Below, in pieces: positions 1-5,299 of a DNA stretch of 8,409 nt. The position numbers and the translations under genes are program-made. Source of the DNA: an uncultured Oscillospiraceae bacterium (GTDB lineage: Bacteria; Bacillota; Clostridia; Oscillospirales; Oscillospiraceae); the NCBI GenBank assembly GCA_910587505.1, contig CAJULD010000080.1:1-8409 (forward strand). The letters run 5' to 3'. Position 1 is the first letter of the stretch; each line of letters starts with the position of its first letter. The notes beneath the pieces were generated by a model. The model did not search any database, was not told the origin of the DNA, and saw only the letters and a list, made by a program, of their open reading frames with translations.

Positions 1-54
1 AACTCGCATCCCCAGCTTGGAAGGCTGGTGCCCTGGCCATTGTGCTACACCCGC
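1..54 (-). tRNA. tRNA-Gly (anticodon TCC), truncated at window edge
   Basis: Read on the minus strand, the sequence opens with the 7-base acceptor arm GCGGGTG at position 54, then TA, a D arm, and an anticodon arm with stem CCAGC/GCTGG around the loop CTTCCAA. The anticodon is therefore TCC, which decodes GGA glycine codons. The T stem begins (GCGAG) and the gene runs off the window in the T loop, so its 3' end and any CCA are not visible. The D stem GCAC/GGGC has one A-G mismatch, which is slightly unusual but does not disturb the rest of the fold. A near-consensus promoter lies upstream. Confidence 0.93.
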
Positions 55-97
55 GCATGGGTCGCTCCCGTTTCCGCAGCAAATCGTCAGCTTGTTT

Positions 98-126
98 ATG
101 ATAGCATAGTTGCCTGGGTTTGTCAA
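98..126 (-). promoter_or_regulatory. Sigma-70-type promoter of tRNA-Gly
   Basis: On the minus strand a perfect -35 box TTGACA (121-126) is followed by an exactly 17-nt spacer and a -10 box TATCAT (98-103), five of six matches to consensus. Transcription should start near position 91, leaving a leader of roughly 35 nt before the mature tRNA 5' end at 54. Its strength suits a stable RNA gene. Confidence 0.85.
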
Positions 127-172
127 TATCTCCGCCGCAATTTTCCAGGTTAATTATCCTGAAATATGAGGC

Positions 173-219
173 ATAACGTTTTACCCGTTCACGCATAGTG
201 CAAGCGGGTAAAATGTTAT
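173..219. repeat. 15-bp inverted repeat (long-loop hairpin)
   Basis: Arms 173-187 (ATAACGTTTTACCCG) and 205-219 (CGGGTAAAATGTTAT) pair over 15 positions with one imperfect pair, G178 against T214. That pair is a G-U wobble if the plus strand is transcribed and an A-C mismatch otherwise. The 17-nt loop contains a small CAC/GTG pairing. It is not followed by a clear T run on either strand, so it does not look like an ordinary terminator. It could be an operator or part of a longer structured RNA or mobile element reaching to about position 530. Confidence 0.6.
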
Positions 220-262
220 TAAACGGGGGAGGATTCTCACTCATTAAAACCGGAGAATGTTC

Positions 263-284
263 CTGCTGGTTTATGAATCAGCAG
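263..284 (+). repeat. 9-bp hairpin with TATG loop
   Basis: Positions 263-271 (CTGCTGGTT) pair with 276-284 (AATCAGCAG) around a four-base loop TATG. Eight pairs are Watson-Crick and one (G269-T278) is a G-U wobble only if the plus strand is transcribed. No gene overlaps it. It lies between the 173-219 inverted repeat and the large element at 368-530 and may belong with them. Confidence 0.45.
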
Positions 285-367
285 TCTGGTCCGTAGGCAT
301 CCGTATAGAGTGCTGATAAATGCAATCAGATCGCAGTGAACATTGTAAATCAAATTGAATAGCACTT

Positions 368-530
368 AGAAGCTGTGCCAACAGGCGGGAGCACACATCC
401 TGACGGAAAATTTACCATCCGGACTGCGTCAGAAAAGTCTGGAATCCGTCAGGATTCCTGCGCTTTCCTTTCTTGCCGGGCAAAAATTTTTGCCGTCAAT
501 CTGCACACTTCGCCTGTTGGTACAGCTTCT
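368..530 (+). other. Large nested inverted-repeat element; candidate structured RNA or MITE
   Basis: Outer arms 368-387 and 511-530 pair over 20 positions, with a single G377-T521 wobble. Inside them, 397-407 pairs perfectly with 445-455 (11 bp). Within that, 418-425 pairs with 436-443 (8 bp, one G421-T440 wobble) around a 10-nt loop. A competing perfect hairpin 441-458 (GGAATCC, loop GTCA, GGATTCC) cannot form at the same time as the 11-bp helix. A further option pairs TGACGG at 401-406 with CCGTCA at 493-498. The nested rod-like fold suggests either a structured non-coding RNA or a small non-autonomous transposon-like element. I do not recognise a known RNA family. The strand is inferred from the wobble pairs only; a possible -35 box (TTGACA, 575-580) on the minus strand has a poor 19-nt spacing to TATGCT, so the opposite orientation is not excluded. 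Confidence 0.5.
479..494. repeat. 16-bp perfect palindrome
   Basis: GGCAAAAATTTTTGCC is a perfect palindrome with no spacer and an A5T5 centre flanked by GGC/GCC. It lies inside the larger nested element at 368-530. A symmetric, loop-less site like this suits binding by a dimeric DNA-binding protein better than an RNA hairpin. No adjacent regulator is visible. Confidence 0.5.
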
Positions 531-669
531 TAAATTGAACCGGCGCAGAAGCATATTCCCATTCCAGATAATCCTGTCAAAAAGGACTGCACCGCATATA
601 ATCAGCGAAAACACCAATTCATTTTCTCTCTTTTAGAGCACCATGACCCGATACACGTATGCGCAAGAC

Positions 670-691
670 GGGCGGGGCACCAGCCCCGCCC
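670..691 (-). terminator. Probable terminator hairpin downstream of upp
   Basis: A perfect 9-bp GC stem (GGGCGGGGC pairing with GCCCCGCCC, loop TGGT on the minus strand) begins 11 nt after the upp stop codon. Only a short, broken T tract follows (GTCTTGCG), so it is not a canonical intrinsic terminator, but position and stem strength suggest it ends the tsaE-tsaB-upp transcript or protects its 3' end. Confidence 0.55.
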
Positions 692-702
692 AAAGGCAAT
701 AT

Positions 703-1338
703 CTACTTCGTCCCGAAAATCCGGTCCCCCGCGTCGCCCAGACCGGGGACGATATACCCCTTCTCATTAAGCTTTTCATCCACTGCGCCGCAGTAGATGT
801 CCACGCCGGGATATTCCTTCTGGAGTCGCTCGATCCCCTCCGGCGCGGCAAGGAGGACCATCAGCTTGATATTGGTACAGCCATATTCCTGCATAAATCC
901 GATAGCGGCGGCGGCGGAACCCCCGGTGGCCAGCATGGGATCCACGATCAGCACGTCCCGTTCCGCAATATCCTTGGGCATCTTGCAGAAATATTTCACG
1001 GGCTCCAGCGTCTCCTCATTCCGGTACAGCCCGATATGCCCCACCCGCGCGGAGGGTACCATCCGCAACACGCCTTCCACCAGGCCCAGACCGGCCCGGA
1101 GAATGGGCACCACTGCAAATTTCTTGCCCTTCAGCGTGGGGGCCATGGTCTTGCAGATGGGGGTTTCCACCTCTTTCTTCTCCAGCTGCAAATCCCGTGT
1201 GGCTTCGTAGGTCAGCAGCATCCCGATCTCGCTGACCAGCTCCCGGAAATCCTTGGTGGCGGTCTCCTTGTCCCGCAGGATCGTCAGCTTGTGGAGCAGC
1301 AGGGGGTGGTTGACGACGTGAACTTTTTCTCCGTACAT
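703..1338 (-). CDS. upp: Uracil phosphoribosyltransferase
   Basis: This cytosolic enzyme of pyrimidine salvage converts uracil and PRPP to UMP and pyrophosphate. The 211 residues match the usual length of about 209. The N terminus (GEKVHVVNHPLLLHKLTILRD) is typical. The PRPP-binding loop VDPMLATGGS lies at residues 132-141, the segment VVPILRAGLGLVEG at 76-89, and the uracil-binding C-terminal stretch GYIVPGLGDAGDR at 194-206. The start is ATG at 1338, because AGGAG lies 7 nt upstream at 1346-1350; a TTG six codons further upstream would put this ribosome site inside the gene. The gene follows tsaB by 82 nt with no clear promoter or terminator between them, so it is probably co-transcribed, and a GC-rich hairpin follows its stop. 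Confidence 0.96.
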   Translation of the reverse strand: MYGEKVHVVNHPLLLHKLTILRDKETATKDFRELVSEIGMLLTYEATRDLQLEKKEVETPICKTMAPTLKGKKFAVVPILRAGLGLVEGVLRMVPSARVGHIGLYRNEETLEPVKYFCKMPKDIAERDVLIVDPMLATGGSAAAAIGFMQEYGCTNIKLMVLLAAPEGIERLQKEYPGVDIYCGAVDEKLNEKGYIVPGLGDAGDRIFGTK

Positions 1339-1420
1339 GATGATTCTCCTTTGCAATTTTACTGTTTATCAAAAAAATGAACTGCCGTTACCGCTCGGGA
1401 AACCTGAAGCCGGCAAATAT

Positions 1421-2125
1421 TCAAGGAGCGTTCTTTTCCCGCTCCAGCCGTTCCCGTTCCGCCTGGCTGAGCCGGAGATACACCGGCGCCAGCTCCTGGG
1501 CGCTTACGCAGCCCTCCGGCCACCGCCGCCAGGCCGCCATGGCAACGCCGGCCGCGCTCTGGAGCCGCAGGTGGCCGGGGGCCATCGCGCAGGGTACGCC
1601 CCGCGCAGTCAAAAAATCAAAGCACAGCTGCGCCCCGTCCCCCACGACGGCCAGCGGGCCGTCCAGCTCCTCCAGATCTGCGGCGGCCTCCTCCAGTGAG
1701 ACGGCCCGATCTTCCCGCAGACGGGTCAACGCTCCGCTCTCCGCCAGAAATACGGCGTTATAGATCTGCTGCCGCCGGGCGTCCATGGCGCAGACAATGT
1801 TTCCCTCCCAGTGGGCCAGAGGCCAGGCCATGGCCTCCAGCGTGGAAACGGGAATGCAGGGCTTCTCCGCCGCCCAGGCCAGCCCTTTTACAGCGGACAC
1901 CCCGATCCGCAGTCCGGTAAAGGACCCCGGCCCTGCCGCCACGGCCACGGCGTCCATATCCTGCACCGTCAGCTCACTGTTTCGCAGCATGTCCTCCACC
2001 ATGGGAAGAAGGGTCCGGCTGTGGGTCAGGCCGGTGGCCTGCCAGGCGGAGGCCAGCAGCTCTCCGTCCGACAGTATCGCGCAGGAGGCGGCCCGCGCCG
2101 AGCTTTCCAATGCCAGCAGCTTCAT
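1421..2125 (-). CDS. tsaB: tRNA threonylcarbamoyladenosine biosynthesis protein TsaB
   Basis: TsaB is the ASKHA-fold partner that dimerises with TsaD and, with TsaE, transfers threonylcarbamoyl to A37 of ANN-decoding tRNAs (t6A). The protein has 234 residues, normal for the family. Visible signatures are the N-terminal strand LLALESSARAASCAI (3-17), THSRTLLPM (34-42), the hallmark GPGSFTGLRIG (65-75), and DARRQQIYNAVF (115-126). The C-terminal lobe is present, so this is a full-length form. The ATG at 2125 overlaps the tsaE stop as ATGA, with GGAG close upstream, which implies translational coupling. An in-frame extension of 42 codons would run back through tsaE and is rejected. The partner genes tsaD and rimI, often next to tsaB, are not here; upp follows instead. 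Confidence 0.95.
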   Translation of the reverse strand: MKLLALESSARAASCAILSDGELLASAWQATGLTHSRTLLPMVEDMLRNSELTVQDMDAVAVAAGPGSFTGLRIGVSAVKGLAWAAEKPCIPVSTLEAMAWPLAHWEGNIVCAMDARRQQIYNAVFLAESGALTRLREDRAVSLEEAAADLEELDGPLAVVGDGAQLCFDFLTARGVPCAMAPGHLRLQSAAGVAMAAWRRWPEGCVSAQELAPVYLRLSQAERERLEREKNAP

Positions 2126-2553
2126 TCCTTCTCCACCCCCTCTATCGTGATCTGCCGCCAATCCCCGTTTTCGGGGCAGCGGACAATGGTTACGGTAATG
2201 GTCTCCGGCGGCAGCGCCCCGGCGACCCGCTCGCTCCACTCCACGACGCATACGCCGCCCCGGCCAAGATAGTCCTCCCAGCCGATGTCGAAGAGGCTGT
2301 CCTCGTCTGCCAGCCGGTACATATCAAAATGGAAGAGGGGGATTTTCCCCTCATACTCGTTGACGATGGTAAAGGTGGGGCTGGTCACCCGCCCCGGATA
2401 GCCCAGTCCTCTTGCAATGCCGCGGGTAAGCGCGGTCTTGCCCGCGCCCAGGCCGCCCCGGCAGGCGATGACGGCTCCGGCCTGCAGCCGGGCGGCGAGG
2501 GCTTCGCCTATATTTTCTGTTTCGATTTCGTTGTGGGAAAGGTAGTTGTTCAT
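2122..2553 (-). CDS. tsaE: tRNA threonylcarbamoyladenosine biosynthesis ATPase TsaE
   Basis: TsaE is the small P-loop ATPase that drives turnover of the TsaB-TsaD complex in t6A synthesis. The 143 residues fit the family. The Walker A motif GGLGAGKT is at 33-40 with Lys39, SPTFTIVNEYEG at 58-69, the FDMYRL stretch at 76-81, and VVEWSERV at 103-110 with the conserved Glu105. The start is ATG at 2553. The upstream ribosome site is weak and distant (GGAAAGAG at 2563-2570), but a TTG 13 codons upstream has no better site and would add residues atypical of the family. A perfect 9-bp hairpin (2571-2593) abuts this weak site and could affect initiation. The stop overlaps the tsaB start by four bases. 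Confidence 0.95.
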   Translation of the reverse strand: MNNYLSHNEIETENIGEALAARLQAGAVIACRGGLGAGKTALTRGIARGLGYPGRVTSPTFTIVNEYEGKIPLFHFDMYRLADEDSLFDIGWEDYLGRGGVCVVEWSERVAGALPPETITVTIVRCPENGDWRQITIEGVEKE

Positions 2554-2570
2554 ACTCGACGGCTCTTTCC

Positions 2571-2593
2571 TTTGCCGCGCTCCACGCGGCAAA
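2571..2593 (-). promoter_or_regulatory. Hairpin just upstream of the tsaE ribosome site
   Basis: On the minus strand TTTGCCGCG (2585-2593) pairs perfectly with CGCGGCAAA (2571-2579) around a 5-nt loop. The stem ends directly against GGAAAGAG, the only Shine-Dalgarno-like sequence before tsaE. It may modulate tsaE translation or belong to an intergenic repeat that has spread into the leader. No T run follows, so it is not a terminator. Confidence 0.45.
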
Positions 2594-2904
2594 CGGTAAT
2601 TTTTTCGTAGACGAAAGCTTCAGGGCTTCCGGCTCCGGATTACTTTTTGTATAAACAAAAAGTAACCAAAGGCTGCCAGAACCTGCGGTTCCGGATTTCC
2701 CTGCTCTGGATGAAGGGCGGAGAGGAAGAGAGTTGCAATGCCCTGTGAACCGGAAATCCTCCGGCCATCTGATCTGAAGCCTGACAGCCGGCCGGCTTTG
2801 GCTGTCGCCCTGGCAGAGAAGAGCAGCGCAGCAGGGGGACTGTCTGACGGGAGCGCCCCGGAAGCTGACCACGTTTGAGAGGGTGAAGTCTGCCGGTTAT
2901 TTGC
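2594..2904 (-). other. Untranslated leader of tsaE with several inverted repeats
   Basis: No credible gene lies here. On the minus strand it forms the 5' leader of the tsaE transcript. Besides the palindrome at 2640-2665 it holds short perfect inverted repeats: GAACC/GGTTC (loop TGC) near 2680, GGATTTCC paired with GGAAATCC about 60 nt away, GACAGCC/GGCTGTC near 2783-2806, and CTGCCAG/CTGGCAG about 140 nt apart. I do not recognise a known riboswitch or T-box signature. An open frame continues from here into tsaE out of register, but it lacks a ribosome site and resembles no protein I know. The density of inverted repeats suggests a composite intergenic repeat. Confidence 0.4.
2640..2665. repeat. 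Palindromic intergenic repeat, copy 1
   Basis: TTACTTTTTGT (2640-2650) and ACAAAAAGTAA (2655-2665) are perfect 11-bp inverted arms around the loop ATAA. The same design recurs at 6355-6380, with an 11-bp stem differing only at the outermost pair and the loop ATGA. A looser relative is at 7947-7976. The arms have A and T runs on both strands, so the element could act as a bidirectional terminator, but here it lies inside the tsaE leader. Confidence 0.75.
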
Positions 2905-2913
2905 AGTATACCA
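2905..2913 (-). promoter_or_regulatory. Extended -10 promoter for tsaE-tsaB-upp
   Basis: On the minus strand TGGTATACT combines an extended -10 TG with the -10 box TATACT (2905-2910), five of six to consensus. The -35 region at 17-nt spacing (TTTTCT) is poor, as is common with extended -10 promoters. It lies 41 nt past the acs terminator T run, which is the expected place for a new transcription unit. A CTTTTC-T-GAAAAG palindrome overlaps the spacer and could be an operator. Confidence 0.5.
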
Positions 2914-2953
2914 TACCTTTTCTTTTCAGAAAAGAGCTATTGAGAAATTTCGC

Positions 2954-2985
2954 AAAAAAGTGGGAGGCCCCTTCGGGCCCCCCAC
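2954..2985 (-). terminator. Intrinsic terminator of the acs operon
   Basis: Starting 12 nt after the stop of the fusion gene, the minus strand folds into an 11-bp GC-rich stem (2960-2985). Its arms are GTGGGGGGCCC and GGGCCTCCCAC, with one G-U pair and the loop GAAG, followed at once by six T residues (2954-2959). This is a textbook rho-independent terminator and closes the acsD-acsCE unit. Confidence 0.93.
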
Positions 2986-2997
2986 AGGGAAAACGGA

Positions 2998-5283
2998 TCA
3001 GATCTCCAGATAGGAGTCCGCGTACAGGTTGTGATTCTTGATGATGTCGCAGCTCTTGATGGTCTCCATCAGCCGCTGGTCGCAGGGGTTCACAATGGCG
3101 GAGGTCAGACCCATGGTCATGGCCATGCCCACCATCGCGGCGTCCATGATGGGACGGATGTGCTTGGGCATGCCGTTGGAGTTGTTGGACAGACCGCCGG
3201 TGGACTTCAGGCCCTCGTCGGAGAAGGCGCGGATGGCGTTGAGCACGTCCATCTGCTTATCCTGCATGCCCTTGATGACCAAGAACAGAGGATCGAACCA
3301 CAGGTCGTCGCTCTCCATGCCCAGATGCAGGCCCCGCTCGAGCATGTTGTGGCAATGCATCATGCGCTCCTCGTTGTCCTTGGCAATGCCGTCGGCGGAG
3401 CACAGGGCGATGACGATAGCGTCGTTGGCGGCGGCCAGGTCGATGTTGCTGATGCGGCTGCCGGCGTCGGCGGAGTTGACGATGGGCTTGCCGTTGGTAC
3501 GGTTGTACACCTTGATGCCCGCCTCGATGGCCTTCTGATTGGCGGTATCCAGCGCCAGAGGCACGTTGTTGAAGTTCTGCTGGAGCAGCTGGACAGCCCA
3601 CTGCATCAGCTCCGGACCGTTGGACTCCGCAGGCCCGATGTTGACGTCAAGGTAGGTGGCGCCGGCGGCAATCTGCTCGGCAGCGCGCTTGAGGATGGGC
3701 GCCTCGTCGTAGTTGTCCATGGCCTTGCGGATAGCGGGGGAAATGCAGTGAATCCGCTCGCCGATGGTGACGAAGGTCTGGGCGTTAGGATCGTGGCCCT
3801 TGTAGGTCACGGGCTTGTCATCGATCATGTAGGGACCCTTCACCACGATGGGAGGCGCGGGGATGACCTTCCTGGGAGCGGGAGCGGGCTCGGCGGCAGC
3901 CGCGCCTGCGGCAGGAGCCGCACCGGACTTATCCACATAGCTCTTCTTCCACTCCTCGTCCCGCAGGTACTTCACCAGCTGGACGGCCTCGGTGGTACCC
4001 ACGATGACGCTCCACTCGGGCAGCTTATCCTGAATCTCGCCCTTCATGACGGCCACCTTGCCGGGGATGATAAGGGCGCGGTTCTTAATTTTGTTGTTGA
4101 TGTCAAACTCGTCGAAGAACTTCTTGATGGAGGAGCTGGAGAACTTGCCGGCGGCCCAGGCGGTCAGCACGGACATACCGGACGCGTCGGTGATCAGCAG
4201 GTTCACGGGCATCTTGCTGCGCTCGATCTCGCCGGAGACCAGGAAGTAGGTCAGGGCGAAGTCCACCGTCAGGCAGCAGGGGCTGTTCTCGTCTGCGCCG
4301 TTGATGGGGTAGATGCCGGGGGCCACCTTCATGGGCTTCTGCGGATCGGTGAAGATGTTCTGCCGCAGGCCGTACAGAGGCAGCGCCTTGGCATGGGTCA
4401 TCTCGGAGCAGACCACGATGGAGCCGTACTTGCAGGTGAACAGGCTCAGCAGTCCCGCCTCCAGATGGGCGTCGCCGTCGGACAGGGCGGCTACGTTGAC
4501 GATGGAGGGATAGCCGAAGGTCCGGTCGCCGTCCTTCAGGGCGGCCCGGCGAATCTGGACGGTCTGGGCGTAGGCTTCCTTGATGGAGGCGGCGCTGACT
4601 TCCAGGATCAGATTCTTGTTTCCGGCGGCTTCCAGCTTCTCCACCACCTCGTGGAGAGCCTCCAGACTGTCGGCGCGAACGCCCAGCAGAGCCCTGGCTC
4701 CGGTGGCGACGGCGCTCATATCGGCAAAGTTGTCAGGGGTAGCGCCATTGACGATGATATCGCAGCCGGCAGCGGCCTCGACGCCGGCCTTCATGGCCTC
4801 CACGTCGGTGCAGCTGAGGACCAGGGGACGTCCCAGGGCCTTTGCTCTGGTTACCAGAGCGGCAAAGTCGGCGGGAGCCCGGTCGGCGCTGTGGCGGACA
4901 TAGACCATCTCTACGTACATGCGCTCGCTGATGCGCTCATAATCCACGGCGGGAATATTCTTCAGGACCTCGTCCTGTTTTGCCTCGTCCATGCAGTCGC
5001 AGACCTGAACGGCGTACAGAGTCTTGCTGACCAGGGTCTTCTCGTGGCGGCTCAGGACGGTCTCGCCGCCCAGGGACAGCTCGCCCACCCTGTAGCTCTT
5101 CATCGGGGGCGCGGTGGCCTCGGACAGAGTGGACAGCGCCTCAGCGGACATATGGGGGCACTTCTCGATGGGAATCGCGCCGGAGGCCACCTTCATGGCG
5201 AAGGCCATGCAGGTGGGGTTGCCGCAGTCCTTGCAGTTGGTTTTGGGAGTCAGCTTAAAAATGTCAAGACCTTTCAGTGCCAT
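2998..5283 (-). CDS. AcsC-AcsE fusion: CFeSP large subunit joined to methyl-THF methyltransferase
   Basis: This single 761-residue frame carries two proteins of the Wood-Ljungdahl methyl branch. Residues 1 to about 450 are AcsC, the gamma subunit of the corrinoid iron-sulfur protein. It opens with the [4Fe-4S] motif CX2CX4CX16C (Cys17, Cys20, Cys25, Cys42), followed by a TIM-barrel part and a cobalamin-binding domain (about 355-447, including LLITDASGMSVLTAWAAGKF and ALIIPGKVAVMKGEI). An Ala/Pro-rich linker covers about 453-480. Residues from about 500 to 761 are a pterin-binding methyltransferase domain like AcsE: TIGERIHCIS (506-515), YLDVNIGPA (544-552), LALDTANQKAIEAG (576-589), WFDPLFLV (662-669), GLSNNSN (697-703) and CDQRLMET (734-741). 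Asp546, Asn582, Asp664 and Asn700 correspond to folate-binding residues of Moorella MeTr. Free AcsC is about 446 and AcsE about 262 residues, so both halves are complete. The start has a strong AAGGAGG 8 nt upstream, overlapping the acsD stop. The fused methyltransferase could in principle be another corrinoid methyltransferase of the same fold, but AcsE fits the context best. Confidence 0.93.
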   Translation of the reverse strand: MALKGLDIFKLTPKTNCKDCGNPTCMAFAMKVASGAIPIEKCPHMSAEALSTLSEATAPPMKSYRVGELSLGGETVLSRHEKTLVSKTLYAVQVCDCMDEAKQDEVLKNIPAVDYERISERMYVEMVYVRHSADRAPADFAALVTRAKALGRPLVLSCTDVEAMKAGVEAAAGCDIIVNGATPDNFADMSAVATGARALLGVRADSLEALHEVVEKLEAAGNKNLILEVSAASIKEAYAQTVQIRRAALKDGDRTFGYPSIVNVAALSDGDAHLEAGLLSLFTCKYGSIVVCSEMTHAKALPLYGLRQNIFTDPQKPMKVAPGIYPINGADENSPCCLTVDFALTYFLVSGEIERSKMPVNLLITDASGMSVLTAWAAGKFSSSSIKKFFDEFDINNKIKNRALIIPGKVAVMKGEIQDKLPEWSVIVGTTEAVQLVKYLRDEEWKKSYVDKSGAAPAAGAAAAEPAPAPRKVIPAPPIVVKGPYMIDDKPVTYKGHDPNAQTFVTIGERIHCISPAIRKAMDNYDEAPILKRAAEQIAAGATYLDVNIGPAESNGPELMQWAVQLLQQNFNNVPLALDTANQKAIEAGIKVYNRTNGKPIVNSADAGSRISNIDLAAANDAIVIALCSADGIAKDNEERMMHCHNMLERGLHLGMESDDLWFDPLFLVIKGMQDKQMDVLNAIRAFSDEGLKSTGGLSNNSNGMPKHIRPIMDAAMVGMAMTMGLTSAIVNPCDQRLMETIKSCDIIKNHNLYADSYLEI

Positions 5284-5291
5284 GGTTCGGG

Positions 5292-5299
5292 CCCTCCTT
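5292..5299 (-). promoter_or_regulatory. Strong ribosome site of acsCE overlapping the acsD stop
   Basis: On the minus strand the acsD stop TAA runs straight into AAGGAGGG, so ribosomes finishing acsD end on the Shine-Dalgarno site of the next gene, 8 nt before its ATG at 5283. This fixes the start of the fusion gene and implies coupled, near-equimolar synthesis of the two CFeSP subunits. Confidence 0.85.

Noticed and set aside
257..316. A 19-codon plus-strand frame beginning ATGTTCCTGCTG
   Set aside because: The only nearby GGAG is one base from the ATG, too close for initiation, and the frame overlaps the 263-284 hairpin.
429..617. A 62-codon minus-strand frame in the tRNA-upp gap
   Set aside because: It runs through the inverted-repeat element, has no Shine-Dalgarno site that I could see, and its product resembles nothing recognisable.
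1..640. Integration site (attachment site) at the tRNA-Gly gene
   Set aside because: Integrases usually use the 3' end of tRNA genes, which is beyond the window edge. The structured gap lies on the 5' side and contains no integrase or tRNA-end repeat.
643..1380. A 245-codon plus-strand frame opposite upp
   Set aside because: It is a shadow of upp, whose catalytic motifs are intact on the minus strand.
2351..2872. A 173-codon minus-strand frame covering the tsaE leader and part of tsaE
   Set aside because: It overlaps tsaE out of frame, crosses the palindromic repeat and has no ribosome site or recognisable domain.
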